Shown one piece after another: positions 1-7,745 of a stretch of 17,903 nucleotides of DNA. A program made the translations under genes and the position numbers. This stretch comes from Anaerolineales bacterium UBA2317. GTDB lineage: Bacteria; Chloroflexota; Anaerolineae; Anaerolineales; Villigracilaceae. Each line of letters begins with the position of its first letter. Positions within the stretch are counted from its first letter, which is position 1. Location: NCBI GenBank assembly GCA_002345215.1, contig DDVH01000056.1, positions 1 to 17,903 on the forward strand, written 5' to 3'. The notes under the pieces were generated by a model. That model saw nothing but the letters and a program-made list of their open reading frames with translations. It was not told the origin of the DNA and searched no databases.

Positions 1-1091
1 ACAAATCCAAACTCAAAGGCAATATCTTTTGGACTAAAGAAATATGTAATTGATTTTGGATATAAAAAATTTGTGAATAAAGTGAGCAAAATTCCAAATA
101 CTAAGACATAAACACAAAATTGAATCAATCGGCGAAAATTAAATTTATTAAAGAATAATCCAATCACACCTTGGGCAATGTTGGTGATTGTGATTCCAAA
201 TAAAATTAAACCTGCTGGGACGAGAACAGAAAAACGATTTTCTTTTGCTTGAATTAATAAAAAGAAAAAAATTAACGAAGCCGCGCCGAAGATGTAGTTT
301 TCAGTCAATGAGCCGAATAACAAGTGAGAAGCACTGAACCCTAATAACATCGCAAAAAGAAAAGCATAGGAATTTGAATCCGTGGCTCTTTTGATAAATA
401 AATAAGCCATGAAAACACAAAGTCCAGCAGTGGCGGAAACGACTAACATTGCTCCAAGTGGATAATGCTCGCCCATCCAAAATGAAGCCAGACGCATGAG
501 TGGACGAATGATGATTAAACTTAATGGATGAACAGCACGATTAATCGGTGCACTTTCTGGGCTGGCAAGAATTTCCATCCATGGACCTGCATCAGCTTCA
601 AAGAGGACGACGTTGTAGCTTAAGGCTGGGTGATTTAATGTGCGGGCAAGAATCAGGTGAATGAAGAAGAACATTCCACCTAAATAGATGCCTAATCCAT
701 TTTTGATTTCAATATTGATTCTTTGAACTAAAAAGTAGGAAATGAAGCTAGAAAGGATTGCAGTGAGTATAAATGTCAAAAAATATTGTGAAGGAATAGA
801 AATGTATTCCCATACAAGTATTTCAGGAAATTGCAAGCAAATGTAAATTGTGGCAACAAAGAAAACAGGAAGAGATAAAGCGAGGATAATATTGAGTGGA
901 TTGCTTCGCCACTTCATGTCTCGCAATGACAAATAAACTAGAACATTGGCTATCGTCATCACGATTAAAGTAGAAATGATGATAGCCAATGTTGAATCTA
1001 AAACTGGATTTAAGAATCCGATAATAATGTAGGAAAAACATAAACTGATTAAAGAACTTATCAAGAATCGTGAGATGGAATGTTTTGCCAT
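1..1091 (-). CDS. polytopic membrane protein, GT-C glycosyltransferase-like, 3' end outside window
   Basis: An open frame runs from an ATG at 1091 to the window edge (363 codons, no stop), so the C-terminus is missing. The translation is very hydrophobic, with roughly nine or ten membrane segments alternating with short polar loops. An Asp-containing loop (FEADAGPW, about residue 175) and an ENYIFGA motif after a helix resemble bacterial GT-C membrane glycosyltransferases and related 'unknown' envelope proteins, but I cannot assign a family firmly. It lies 59 nt downstream of the MTHFR fusion gene on the same strand and is probably the next gene of that operon; no clear Shine-Dalgarno precedes the ATG. 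An interspersed 33-bp repeat (898-930) and an 18-bp inverted repeat (942-993) lie within the reading frame near residues 33-65 without breaking it. The frame itself is well supported; the function is a guess. Confidence 0.75.
   Translation of the reverse strand, partial: MAKHSISRFLISSLISLCFSYIIIGFLNPVLDSTLAIIISTLIVMTIANVLVYLSLRDMKWRSNPLNIILALSLPVFFVATIYICLQFPEILVWEYISIPSQYFLTFILTAILSSFISYFLVQRINIEIKNGLGIYLGGMFFFIHLILARTLNHPALSYNVVLFEADAGPWMEILASPESAPINRAVHPLSLIIIRPLMRLASFWMGEHYPLGAMLVVSATAGLCVFMAYLFIKRATDSNSYAFLFAMLLGFSASHLLFGSLTENYIFGAASLIFFFLLIQAKENRFSVLVPAGLILFGITITNIAQGVIGLFFNKFNFRRLIQFCVYVLVFGILLTLFTNFLYPKSITYFFSPKDIAFEFGF
898..930 (-). repeat. interspersed GTCATTGCGAG-type palindromic repeat inside a gene
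   Basis: On the minus strand this stretch begins GTCATTGCGAGACATGAAG and ends GGCGAAGCAATCC. It matches the well-known interspersed element whose spurious translations read 'VIARHEVAKQS'; that peptide appears in one of the alternative frames here. In the actual gene it is read in another frame as part of a loop (about residues 54-65) and leaves the frame intact. Resemblance to the known element is from memory, not from a search. Confidence 0.7.
942..993. repeat. 18-bp inverted repeat within a coding region
   Basis: Arms 942-959 and 976-993 are complementary over 18 positions with a single mismatch (G-T type), separated by a 16-nt loop. The element lies 11 nt from the interspersed repeat at 898-930 and encodes a predicted membrane helix of the partial gene. 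It may be one palindromic insertion together with that repeat, or a chance symmetry. Confidence 0.55.
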
Positions 1092-1150
1092 GTTTGGGTT
1101 AAGAATCAAATTGAAGTGAGGAAACAAATATAAATTAAGAAAGAAGCGGT

Positions 1151-2992
1151 TTATTCTTTCACATTCATAATGATATCGGATACTAAATCATACCGATGGA
1201 ATTGAGGCATCATGTAAATTCCGCTTGCCCACGATTTGATTCCTTGAATCAAATCCACAGCAAGTTCAACGCCTGCTTTGGCGGCGCCATCACCAGCGGA
1301 TTCAATTCGCTTCAAAGTTTCATCTGGAATGAAAACGCCGGGCACTTCGTTATGCAAAAAGTTTGCGTGTTTGGCGCTGACCAAAGGAAGAATGCCCGCC
1401 AGAATTGGTTGATTTAATTTTCCATGCTTTGATTCGTAGGCTTCGATTAATTTTGGACCATCATCTTTGCGATAAATGGGTTGCGTTAAAAAGAAATCAA
1501 CGCCTGCTTTAATTTTGCGATGTAAATTTTTAACTTCAGTTTCCATATCTTGCGGACAAAGATTCAATGCCGCACCAACAAAAAAGTTTGTGGGCTGACC
1601 AATACTCGTACCAGAATGGTCAACGCCCATGTTGAAACCTTGTTTAATTAATTTAATTAAACCAGATGGCACTAAATCATAATTATCTGCGGCTTCGGGA
1701 TAATCACCAATTGAAGTTGGGTCACCCATGACGACAAAAATATTGCGAATACCAAGCGCATGTGCGGCGAGCAAATCACCTTGCACGCGCAAAAGATTTC
1801 GTCCACGTGTTGGAAAATGCAAAGTTGTTTCAACACCAATTTGACGTTGCACCAAATCACACACTGCCCACGCAGACATTCGCATGCGCGCCATGGGCGT
1901 ATCAGCAACGTTGATAACATCCGCACCTGAATCATGTAACAACGATGCACCTGCAAGTAATTTATGTGTTGAAAGTCCGCGTGGCGGATCCATCTCAACA
2001 CAAATTGAAAATTTTTGATTCGAAAGTTTTTGAGCAAGTTGAGTCGGTTGTTGAGCAGGTTCACTTGTAATTTCATCTTCTGGCAAAATAGAAATCTCTT
2101 GAATTGATTCACGAACAGCAGACTCTAAAGTTTTTTTCATTGCAGAAATATGTTGTGGAGTCGTTCCGCAACAACCACCCACAATATTCGCCCCCGCTTC
2201 ACGAAACAACAAAGCATATTCACCAAAATATTCCGCATCGGCAGGATACATAATTCGTCCGCTCACTTGCTCGGGCCAACCTGCATTTGGCTTCACCCAA
2301 AATTTTCCATTTGGAACTGCTTGTTTCATTTGTTTCAAAATTCGTAATAATTGTGAAGGTCCGCCAGAACAATTGACTCCAATCACATCTGCACCAGCAT
2401 CCGCAATTCTTGTCGCAACTTTGGCAGGGTCATCACCCAACAAAGTTCTATCATCGCGAGTAAATGTCACCGATGCAATCACTGGCAAATTACAAACTTC
2501 TTTCGAGGCTTTAATCGCTTCGCCTACTTCATACAAATCACTAAACGTTTCGATGATGATTAAATCCGCGCCTGCGTCTGCTAACGCTTTGATTTGCTCC
2601 GCAAACGCTTCTCTGGCTTCCTCCAACTTGACTCTGCCATACGGAGCGATTCTTACGCCTAAAGGACCGACATCACCTGCAATCAACACATCTTTAAAAG
2701 ATGCGGCAACCACACGCTTTGCAAGTTCAACACCAGCACGATTTATTTCAACCAAATCATCTTGCAAGCCATGTTTGGTTAACTTAAAACGATTAGCACT
2801 AAATGTATTCGTAATAATTAACTCGGCGCCTGCTTCAATATATGCACGATGAATTTCTGCTACAGCGGCAGGATTGGTTAAATTCAATTCATCAAATGAT
2901 TTGTCAAAGCCTACACCGCGCGCGTGAAGCATGGTTCCCATCGCGCCATCGGCGAGTAAAGTTTTATTGGAAATAGTTTCAAGTAAGTTCAT
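1151..2992 (-). CDS. bifunctional homocysteine S-methyltransferase / 5,10-methylenetetrahydrofolate reductase
   Basis: A 613-residue cytosolic fusion of the YitJ type. Residues 1-290 form the homocysteine S-methyltransferase barrel: the DGAMGT start motif (15-20), Cys208 in GVNCSGG, and Cys274/Cys275 in GGCCGTTP, which are the family's zinc and thiol ligands. A variable linker (about 292-325) joins it to the FAD-dependent reductase (about 328-613), with Glu333 in CVEMDPPRG as the expected catalytic acid, TQP at 503-505 and a conserved C-terminal tail. The reductase domain makes 5-methyl-THF; the first domain methylates homocysteine from a donor the sequence does not reveal. Length is normal for the family. 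I chose ATG at 2992 over an in-frame TTG at 3007 because the TTG overlaps the preceding stop codon, while the ATG has an AAAGAG-like site upstream and gives the usual N-terminus. It lies 11 nt after a glycosyltransferase gene and in the same unit as metH, so SAM-riboswitch control is likely but at long distance. Confidence 0.93.
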   Translation of the reverse strand: MNLLETISNKTLLADGAMGTMLHARGVGFDKSFDELNLTNPAAVAEIHRAYIEAGAELIITNTFSANRFKLTKHGLQDDLVEINRAGVELAKRVVAASFKDVLIAGDVGPLGVRIAPYGRVKLEEAREAFAEQIKALADAGADLIIIETFSDLYEVGEAIKASKEVCNLPVIASVTFTRDDRTLLGDDPAKVATRIADAGADVIGVNCSGGPSQLLRILKQMKQAVPNGKFWVKPNAGWPEQVSGRIMYPADAEYFGEYALLFREAGANIVGGCCGTTPQHISAMKKTLESAVRESIQEISILPEDEITSEPAQQPTQLAQKLSNQKFSICVEMDPPRGLSTHKLLAGASLLHDSGADVINVADTPMARMRMSAWAVCDLVQRQIGVETTLHFPTRGRNLLRVQGDLLAAHALGIRNIFVVMGDPTSIGDYPEAADNYDLVPSGLIKLIKQGFNMGVDHSGTSIGQPTNFFVGAALNLCPQDMETEVKNLHRKIKAGVDFFLTQPIYRKDDGPKLIEAYESKHGKLNQPILAGILPLVSAKHANFLHNEVPGVFIPDETLKRIESAGDGAAKAGVELAVDLIQGIKSWASGIYMMPQFHRYDLVSDIIMNVKE

Positions 2993-3003
2993 GTTTTCTC
3001 TTT

Positions 3004-4761
3004 TCAAGGTTTCTTAATCACGGTCAACACAGCGTTCCCGCGTTTAATTTCATAAATAATTTCTGCATCAGGATAAGATTTTTCATTTAAGTTATAACGT
3101 GTGATTGTAACAACATATTCATAATTTTCGGCACGCTCCACTTCACCCGATGAATAAATTTTCAAATCTTCTCTCGCAAACATCGCAAACAATTGAGCAG
3201 GTCCTTCCACCCAAATGTTTGCATTCGGCGAAGCAACACTATTTACATATTCTGCCGCTTCACGATACGAAGTCGCCCAATAATCATTTTCAAAACGCTC
3301 ACTTGTATCACCTGCAAACGTATTGTAATAAATATATTCGTATGGATGCAAATTTACAATTCCCAAAATATTTGGAATTAAGCATAAAACAATTAATGCA
3401 ACTTGCCATTTTATATTTTTGATTTTTTCAAACGCAGCACCTGCCAATAAAAATATCGGCGGAATGATAAATAAAATTTGTCTAAAGTTATCATATAAAG
3501 CAATTTTAAAAATGATGAAAGCCACAAATGGGATAAGAAACCAAAGTAGGAATAACTCGATTAATCCACGCTTCTTTTCTTGACCTCGAATTGCTAGCCA
3601 AACGCCAACAATCGCCAACACCCAAACAGCCTCGCTGAATTGAATCCCGAACAAAATGGGTAAATATGTGTAAGGCAAGTCAGTGAGTGGATAATTTGCT
3701 CCATTGAACAAAACTGTTCCAGCCCATGGATATAGAGACATTTCTCTAAAACTTTCAAAAAATCTCGCAATGGGATTCATCCACAAGTAGGGCCAGGTCA
3801 AGTAGGTGAAGATGATTGAAAGAATGGCATAGATTGTTAATGGAAAAATGGCTTGCTTTCCTTTTGTTCGTAATTGGTAAATGGTAATTATTAGACCAGC
3901 AAATGGACCGAGGATTCTTGTTGAGGTTGCAAATCCAAGAAAGAAGCTGGCGGGAAGAAGAGAGAGAATCGTTTTTAACAAATTTGGTTTAAAGCGATAA
4001 TAAGCATAAAACAAAAAGAAAGAAGAAAGAAGAAAGAAAATAGTTCGGGCTTGTAAAAATAAAAGGAAATATCTTTGTGTGTAAACTTCGGCTGAAACAG
4101 CGTTTATATTTTTGGCGATTAATGAAATGATGTTTGTATTCCCTGCTTGAGCAGAGATAACAAGCGTAGAGATATAGTCGTGAATGTTTTGGGTGAAGAG
4201 AAAAAGCCCAAAAACAGAAACAAGCCAAAGCGTAGTCAGAAGCGTAAGTTTTTTATCAAGTTTTAGATTTGAATCAAAATCAATTGAATCAAATGCTTTA
4301 AATCCAGTTGCAATTGAAATAAGAAACAGCGAAAGAAATGGCGTATCTTTTGGGTTGATGAAAGCATGTCCCCACAAAAGCGGTTGGGTTGCAAATAAAA
4401 GCGTCCCTCCAAGCGCAGCGTTTTGAGAAAGCCAACGTTTTGCAATGGAATAAAAAGCCAACGCGCCCAAAAAATATGTGATGAAATAAATAAGGTGACG
4501 AATATCGGAAATATGAAATGAGGTTTTTATGTTTTGTGCAAACCATTCAACCAACATGACATACGCAGGACCATAAAATGCTAAATCATCACGTGTTAAA
4601 TTGACAATGCCTTCTTCACGCCAAGTTGAATACGCATTCAGAGATTTGATAGAATATGTTTGCAATGAGTCTTCATCCCAACTTTGACCATAATTATCAA
4701 AAGTTAACAGACCTGCAATTAGAATGATAGCGAAAATAAATACAGGAATAAATTTTTTCAT
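3004..4761 (-). CDS. GT-C family membrane glycosyltransferase-like protein (paralogue 2)
   Basis: A 585-residue polytopic membrane protein with about twelve hydrophobic helices and a soluble C-terminal part (about 480-585). The first periplasmic loop carries FDNYGQSWDE (21-30); an acidic pair at this place is where ArnT/PMT-type GT-C enzymes bind metal or lipid-linked sugar, so transfer of a sugar from a polyprenyl-phosphate donor is the likely role. Blocks such as FATQPLLWG, AFINPKD, WPYLW and LHPYEYIYYN recur almost unchanged in the gene at 6181-7734, so the two are paralogues. Compared with that gene it has roughly 90-100 extra residues, with additional helices, between the INPKD block and the ST-RI/G block. 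The ATG directly follows the TAA of the preceding gene with no spacing, which points to translational coupling. Substrate unknown. Confidence 0.8.
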   Translation of the reverse strand: MKKFIPVFIFAIILIAGLLTFDNYGQSWDEDSLQTYSIKSLNAYSTWREEGIVNLTRDDLAFYGPAYVMLVEWFAQNIKTSFHISDIRHLIYFITYFLGALAFYSIAKRWLSQNAALGGTLLFATQPLLWGHAFINPKDTPFLSLFLISIATGFKAFDSIDFDSNLKLDKKLTLLTTLWLVSVFGLFLFTQNIHDYISTLVISAQAGNTNIISLIAKNINAVSAEVYTQRYFLLFLQARTIFFLLSSFFLFYAYYRFKPNLLKTILSLLPASFFLGFATSTRILGPFAGLIITIYQLRTKGKQAIFPLTIYAILSIIFTYLTWPYLWMNPIARFFESFREMSLYPWAGTVLFNGANYPLTDLPYTYLPILFGIQFSEAVWVLAIVGVWLAIRGQEKKRGLIELFLLWFLIPFVAFIIFKIALYDNFRQILFIIPPIFLLAGAAFEKIKNIKWQVALIVLCLIPNILGIVNLHPYEYIYYNTFAGDTSERFENDYWATSYREAAEYVNSVASPNANIWVEGPAQLFAMFAREDLKIYSSGEVERAENYEYVVTITRYNLNEKSYPDAEIIYEIKRGNAVLTVIKKP

Positions 4762-6120
4762 TTAATTTTTAATGTATTGGTTGGTGATATTGATAAATGA
4801 AGTGGGGTCATTGTTTTTTGATGTAACAAACATTAACCACAAAACTATTAATGGCGCAATTAAACGTCCGTATGACCAAGGGAAGAAATCAAAAGATGGG
4901 AGCATAAATTCAAGAAAATATGCAAAGATAAATATCAACCAATGATTTGGGTTTTCAATGCGCTTAATTAAAAGTAGAAATGATAATGTGACGAACATGC
5001 CGTGATGATCCCAAACGATGGGAGAAGCGAGAGTCATTAAGATAAACAATGATGGAATGGTGTTGAATACTCTGTTTTCTTGTGAAAAAGATTTTTGTTG
5101 AATGTTTTTATACATCACAAAAAGGGTTATGATTAATAATAAAACTTTGAGGAATAAAACAATAATTCGCGTTTGCTCAATTTGTATTCCAAAGAAGGGA
5201 TTTAAGAAACGCAAGAACGAATCAAATGAAGTGTCGTGGAAGTTTGTATCGGGGATTTGGGTTAATAAAAAGGCGTTGTTGAAATAATCAAAGTATGGGT
5301 ATGTCCCATTGATTGCAATCGGAAACAATCCAATTAAAATGAAACTAACGGCAAACCAGAATAACCATTTCCAATTAAATTCAAGCAAGAAGGCGAGGAC
5401 TAAAACCGCAGGGGAAGTTTTTAGATGAACTGCAAGAGCTAAAGTTAATGCGGAAAGAAAATTATTCTTTGGATATGTAAGCAGGCTAAGGATTATTAAA
5501 TCCATGACGAGTAGGTTGACTTGCACAAAGCCCAAGGTTCTGAGAAGCGGTGTGTTGATAAGTAAGAATAAAATTGTGATGATAACAGCAAGATTTTTTG
5601 AAAAGTTGTAGCGTTTTAGAATTTGAATGAGTAGAAAATAGAAAGCGGATAAGGCGATGATGTTGAGAATCCAAAGTGTGACTAAGACCCCAGAATCACC
5701 GAGTGGGACAATAAATTGTAAAAGTGTCGCCCAAAGTGGAAGATATAAATACGTATCAGGGAGTGTTTGTCCATTGGCTAAAGCAATCGCGGCTTCGAGA
5801 TAATAATGATAGTCACCATACCGAAAACGTTCACGAAAAATGTTTAGGTAAATAAATAGGACGAGAAAAAATCCTGCTACAAGCCAAACATTATCTTTGT
5901 TGATTTTTTCATTGGCAAGTAAATATATAAGAACACCGAACAGCATCCAGGTCAAAGAGGTTGAGGCGAGTGTGATGGATAAATCTGATAGGGGCCATTG
6001 TTGAATGAATAGGTTAATGCCATCCATTCCATTGCGGAGATAGATGGCAATGAGGCTAGCGATGATTAAGAAAGTTAATCCAAGCCAAATGTGGAATGTT
6101 TTCCGTAAAGAGTTTTTCAT
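4762..6120 (-). CDS. GT87/DUF2029-like membrane glycosyltransferase
   Basis: A 452-residue polytopic membrane protein with about eleven hydrophobic segments. The first large loop contains the RYGDYHYYLEAA block (100-111), with Asp103 in the position of the catalytic acid of GT87 mannosyltransferases, followed by LPDTYLYLPLW. A central LKTSPAVLVLAFLLE block resembles the family's conserved 'LKP' segment. The likely role is adding a sugar, perhaps mannose, from a polyprenyl-phosphate donor to a glycolipid or glycoprotein on the outer face of the membrane. It lies between the two paralogous GT-C genes, 60 nt after the first and directly abutting the second. No clear ribosome binding site precedes the ATG. 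Family placement is by motif recollection; the donor and acceptor cannot be read from the sequence. Confidence 0.72.
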   Translation of the reverse strand: MKNSLRKTFHIWLGLTFLIIASLIAIYLRNGMDGINLFIQQWPLSDLSITLASTSLTWMLFGVLIYLLANEKINKDNVWLVAGFFLVLFIYLNIFRERFRYGDYHYYLEAAIALANGQTLPDTYLYLPLWATLLQFIVPLGDSGVLVTLWILNIIALSAFYFLLIQILKRYNFSKNLAVIITILFLLINTPLLRTLGFVQVNLLVMDLIILSLLTYPKNNFLSALTLALAVHLKTSPAVLVLAFLLEFNWKWLFWFAVSFILIGLFPIAINGTYPYFDYFNNAFLLTQIPDTNFHDTSFDSFLRFLNPFFGIQIEQTRIIVLFLKVLLLIITLFVMYKNIQQKSFSQENRVFNTIPSLFILMTLASPIVWDHHGMFVTLSFLLLIKRIENPNHWLIFIFAYFLEFMLPSFDFFPWSYGRLIAPLIVLWLMFVTSKNNDPTSFINITNQYIKN

Positions 6121-6143
6121 GTATGTTTATTAAGATTATATGC

Positions 6144-6183
6144 TAAGAATATTTCTTAATGACCAACAATGCAAATATTCTTA
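6144..6183 (-). repeat. 11-bp perfect inverted repeat at gene end
   Basis: TAAGAATATTT at 6144-6154 pairs with AAATATTCTTA at 6173-6183 across an 18-nt loop. One arm contains the stop codon of the upstream glycosyltransferase gene. The stem is AT-rich and no T-run follows on the minus strand, so it is unlikely to terminate transcription; it could protect a 3' end or mark a processing point. Confidence 0.45.
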
Positions 6184-7734
6184 CCAACACGGTTCTTTTG
6201 AGTAGATTTTTTTAATGTATGCTAACACGCCATTATCACGTTCAATGGAATAGACAATATCTCCATTCGTGCAAAAAAGCATATCTGAATTTGTGCGAGT
6301 GAGTAAAAGCACATAGTAGTATTCAGAGCCATTGGGGTTAATAGCATCAACCTCACCAAGAATAGTTTCTTTAAGCATGGGTCTAATATATATACGAGCA
6401 AGGTGACGTGGTCCAACGATTATAAATGTCTGAGTGGTTGGCTCAGAGTTTTCATTAATATATTCGATAGCTTCTTTAAAAGATGTTCCCGAATAATCTA
6501 AATCCATTTTTCGAAAAGCACCACCAACGCCACCAATTAACTCGTTGTAATAAATGTATTGGTAGGGATGAAGGCGGATATTGGCATGAATAGCAGGCGA
6601 AATGAATATAAGAACCAAGGCAACTTGAAATATAGTCAATTTTATGTTTCTTAATATCATATCTAACCCTATGCCAGCAATGATAAAAAGTGGTGGCGTA
6701 AGAAATAATAATTGACGAGCATTATCATACATTGTGCTACCAGAGAAACCGATAACTAAGGTTGGTATCAAAAACCATGCCATCAATAAAATCATGGGTT
6801 CTTTTGAATTGTCTTTTAGAAAAAATTTAAAAGCCACAAAAAGACCTACTACGATAAGAGTTAATACTGGTATTGTGAATTGAAGCGCAATAAATGTAGG
6901 AAAATAAAAAAAAGGTAGTTGGTTATTAAGATATATCTCTCCCATAAACAATGTGTAAAAAATTACAGGGTGTTTAGACATCGTAGTTATACTTTCAACA
7001 AAACGATGAATGGGGTCGCTCCATAAATAGGGCCAAGAGAGGTATGTAGTCATTACTGTTATGAATATATAAAAAAGGAGAATCTTCAATGTTTTATAAA
7101 AGTCTTTTCGTAATCCATAAAAGATAGCAAATGCACCTGCCATTAACCCGAATGAACGGATAGATGTGGTTAACCCGAGAGCAACCCCAGCAACAATGAT
7201 TTTCCACCAAATAGAATTTGATTTACTATCAACCATAACATAGCTAAAATATACAGAAATGATAAAGAAAACCATAAAAGGTATATCTTTGGGGTTGATA
7301 AAAGCATTACCCCAAAAAAGTGGTTGAGTAGCAAATAAAAGAACAGTTCCTAGTGCCGCCCATTCTCTCATCCAACGGGCGCATAAGAAATACAAGGCGG
7401 GAAGACCCATTAAGAAAGTTAGGAAGTAAAAAAGATGATGGGCTTGGTAAATAGACCAAGATTTATTAATCTCATTTACATATTTTGAAAAAAGCGTTGA
7501 AAGCATAAAATGAGATGGACCATAAAGATTGAGTAATGGATCCGATACTTGCGATTCGAAATCCCATGGATGTAGGATTTTGTCATAGGCTGTTAGCATT
7601 TCTTCTGAATATTCATAAATGCCTAATTCATCCCAACTTAAACCATAATCACGGGCGGTTAAATATCCGATACAAGCGCAGGCAAGTAAAAATATCAATA
7701 AGATGATGCGAGGGTAATAGCCTTGATACTTCAT
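6181..7734 (-). CDS. GT-C family membrane glycosyltransferase-like protein (paralogue 1)
   Basis: A 517-residue polytopic membrane protein with a hydrophobic N-terminal anchor, about ten further helices and a soluble tail from about residue 410. The first outer loop carries RDYGLSWDELG (28-38), including the Asp/Glu pair expected of lipid-linked sugar transferases of the GT-C fold. Shared blocks with the gene at 3004-4761 (FATQPLFWG, AFINPKD, WPYLW, YDNARQ versus YDNFRQ, LHPYQYIYYN) show common descent. It begins 11 nt after the metH stop codon, so it is almost certainly co-transcribed with metH although no metabolic link is visible. There is no strong Shine-Dalgarno. Outer-envelope glycosylation is the reasonable general role; the acceptor is unknown. 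Confidence 0.8.
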   Translation of the reverse strand: MKYQGYYPRIILLIFLLACACIGYLTARDYGLSWDELGIYEYSEEMLTAYDKILHPWDFESQVSDPLLNLYGPSHFMLSTLFSKYVNEINKSWSIYQAHHLFYFLTFLMGLPALYFLCARWMREWAALGTVLLFATQPLFWGNAFINPKDIPFMVFFIISVYFSYVMVDSKSNSIWWKIIVAGVALGLTTSIRSFGLMAGAFAIFYGLRKDFYKTLKILLFYIFITVMTTYLSWPYLWSDPIHRFVESITTMSKHPVIFYTLFMGEIYLNNQLPFFYFPTFIALQFTIPVLTLIVVGLFVAFKFFLKDNSKEPMILLMAWFLIPTLVIGFSGSTMYDNARQLLFLTPPLFIIAGIGLDMILRNIKLTIFQVALVLIFISPAIHANIRLHPYQYIYYNELIGGVGGAFRKMDLDYSGTSFKEAIEYINENSEPTTQTFIIVGPRHLARIYIRPMLKETILGEVDAINPNGSEYYYVLLLTRTNSDMLFCTNGDIVYSIERDNGVLAYIKKIYSKEPCW

Positions 7735-7745
7735 GATTGTGATAA

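Noticed and set aside
823..1041. 72-codon minus-strand open frame
   Set aside because: It is a shadow of the partial membrane-protein gene in another frame; its 'VIARHEVAKQS' piece is the usual translation of the interspersed repeat.
1672..2112. 146-codon open frame on the minus strand
   Set aside because: It overlaps the MTHFR fusion gene in another frame and has no recognisable protein character.
2373..2852. 159-codon open frame on the plus strand
   Set aside because: It lies fully antisense to the well-conserved methyltransferase domain and its translation is low-complexity Ser/Ala-rich sequence with no motif.
3005..3007. TTG as start of the MTHFR fusion
   Set aside because: It overlaps the upstream stop codon; the ATG at 2992 gives the family's normal N-terminus and has a better-placed purine-rich site.
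4012..4041. AAAGAAG-rich simple repeat
   Set aside because: It encodes a Phe/Leu/Ser-rich membrane helix of the GT-C gene on the other strand; composition explains it.
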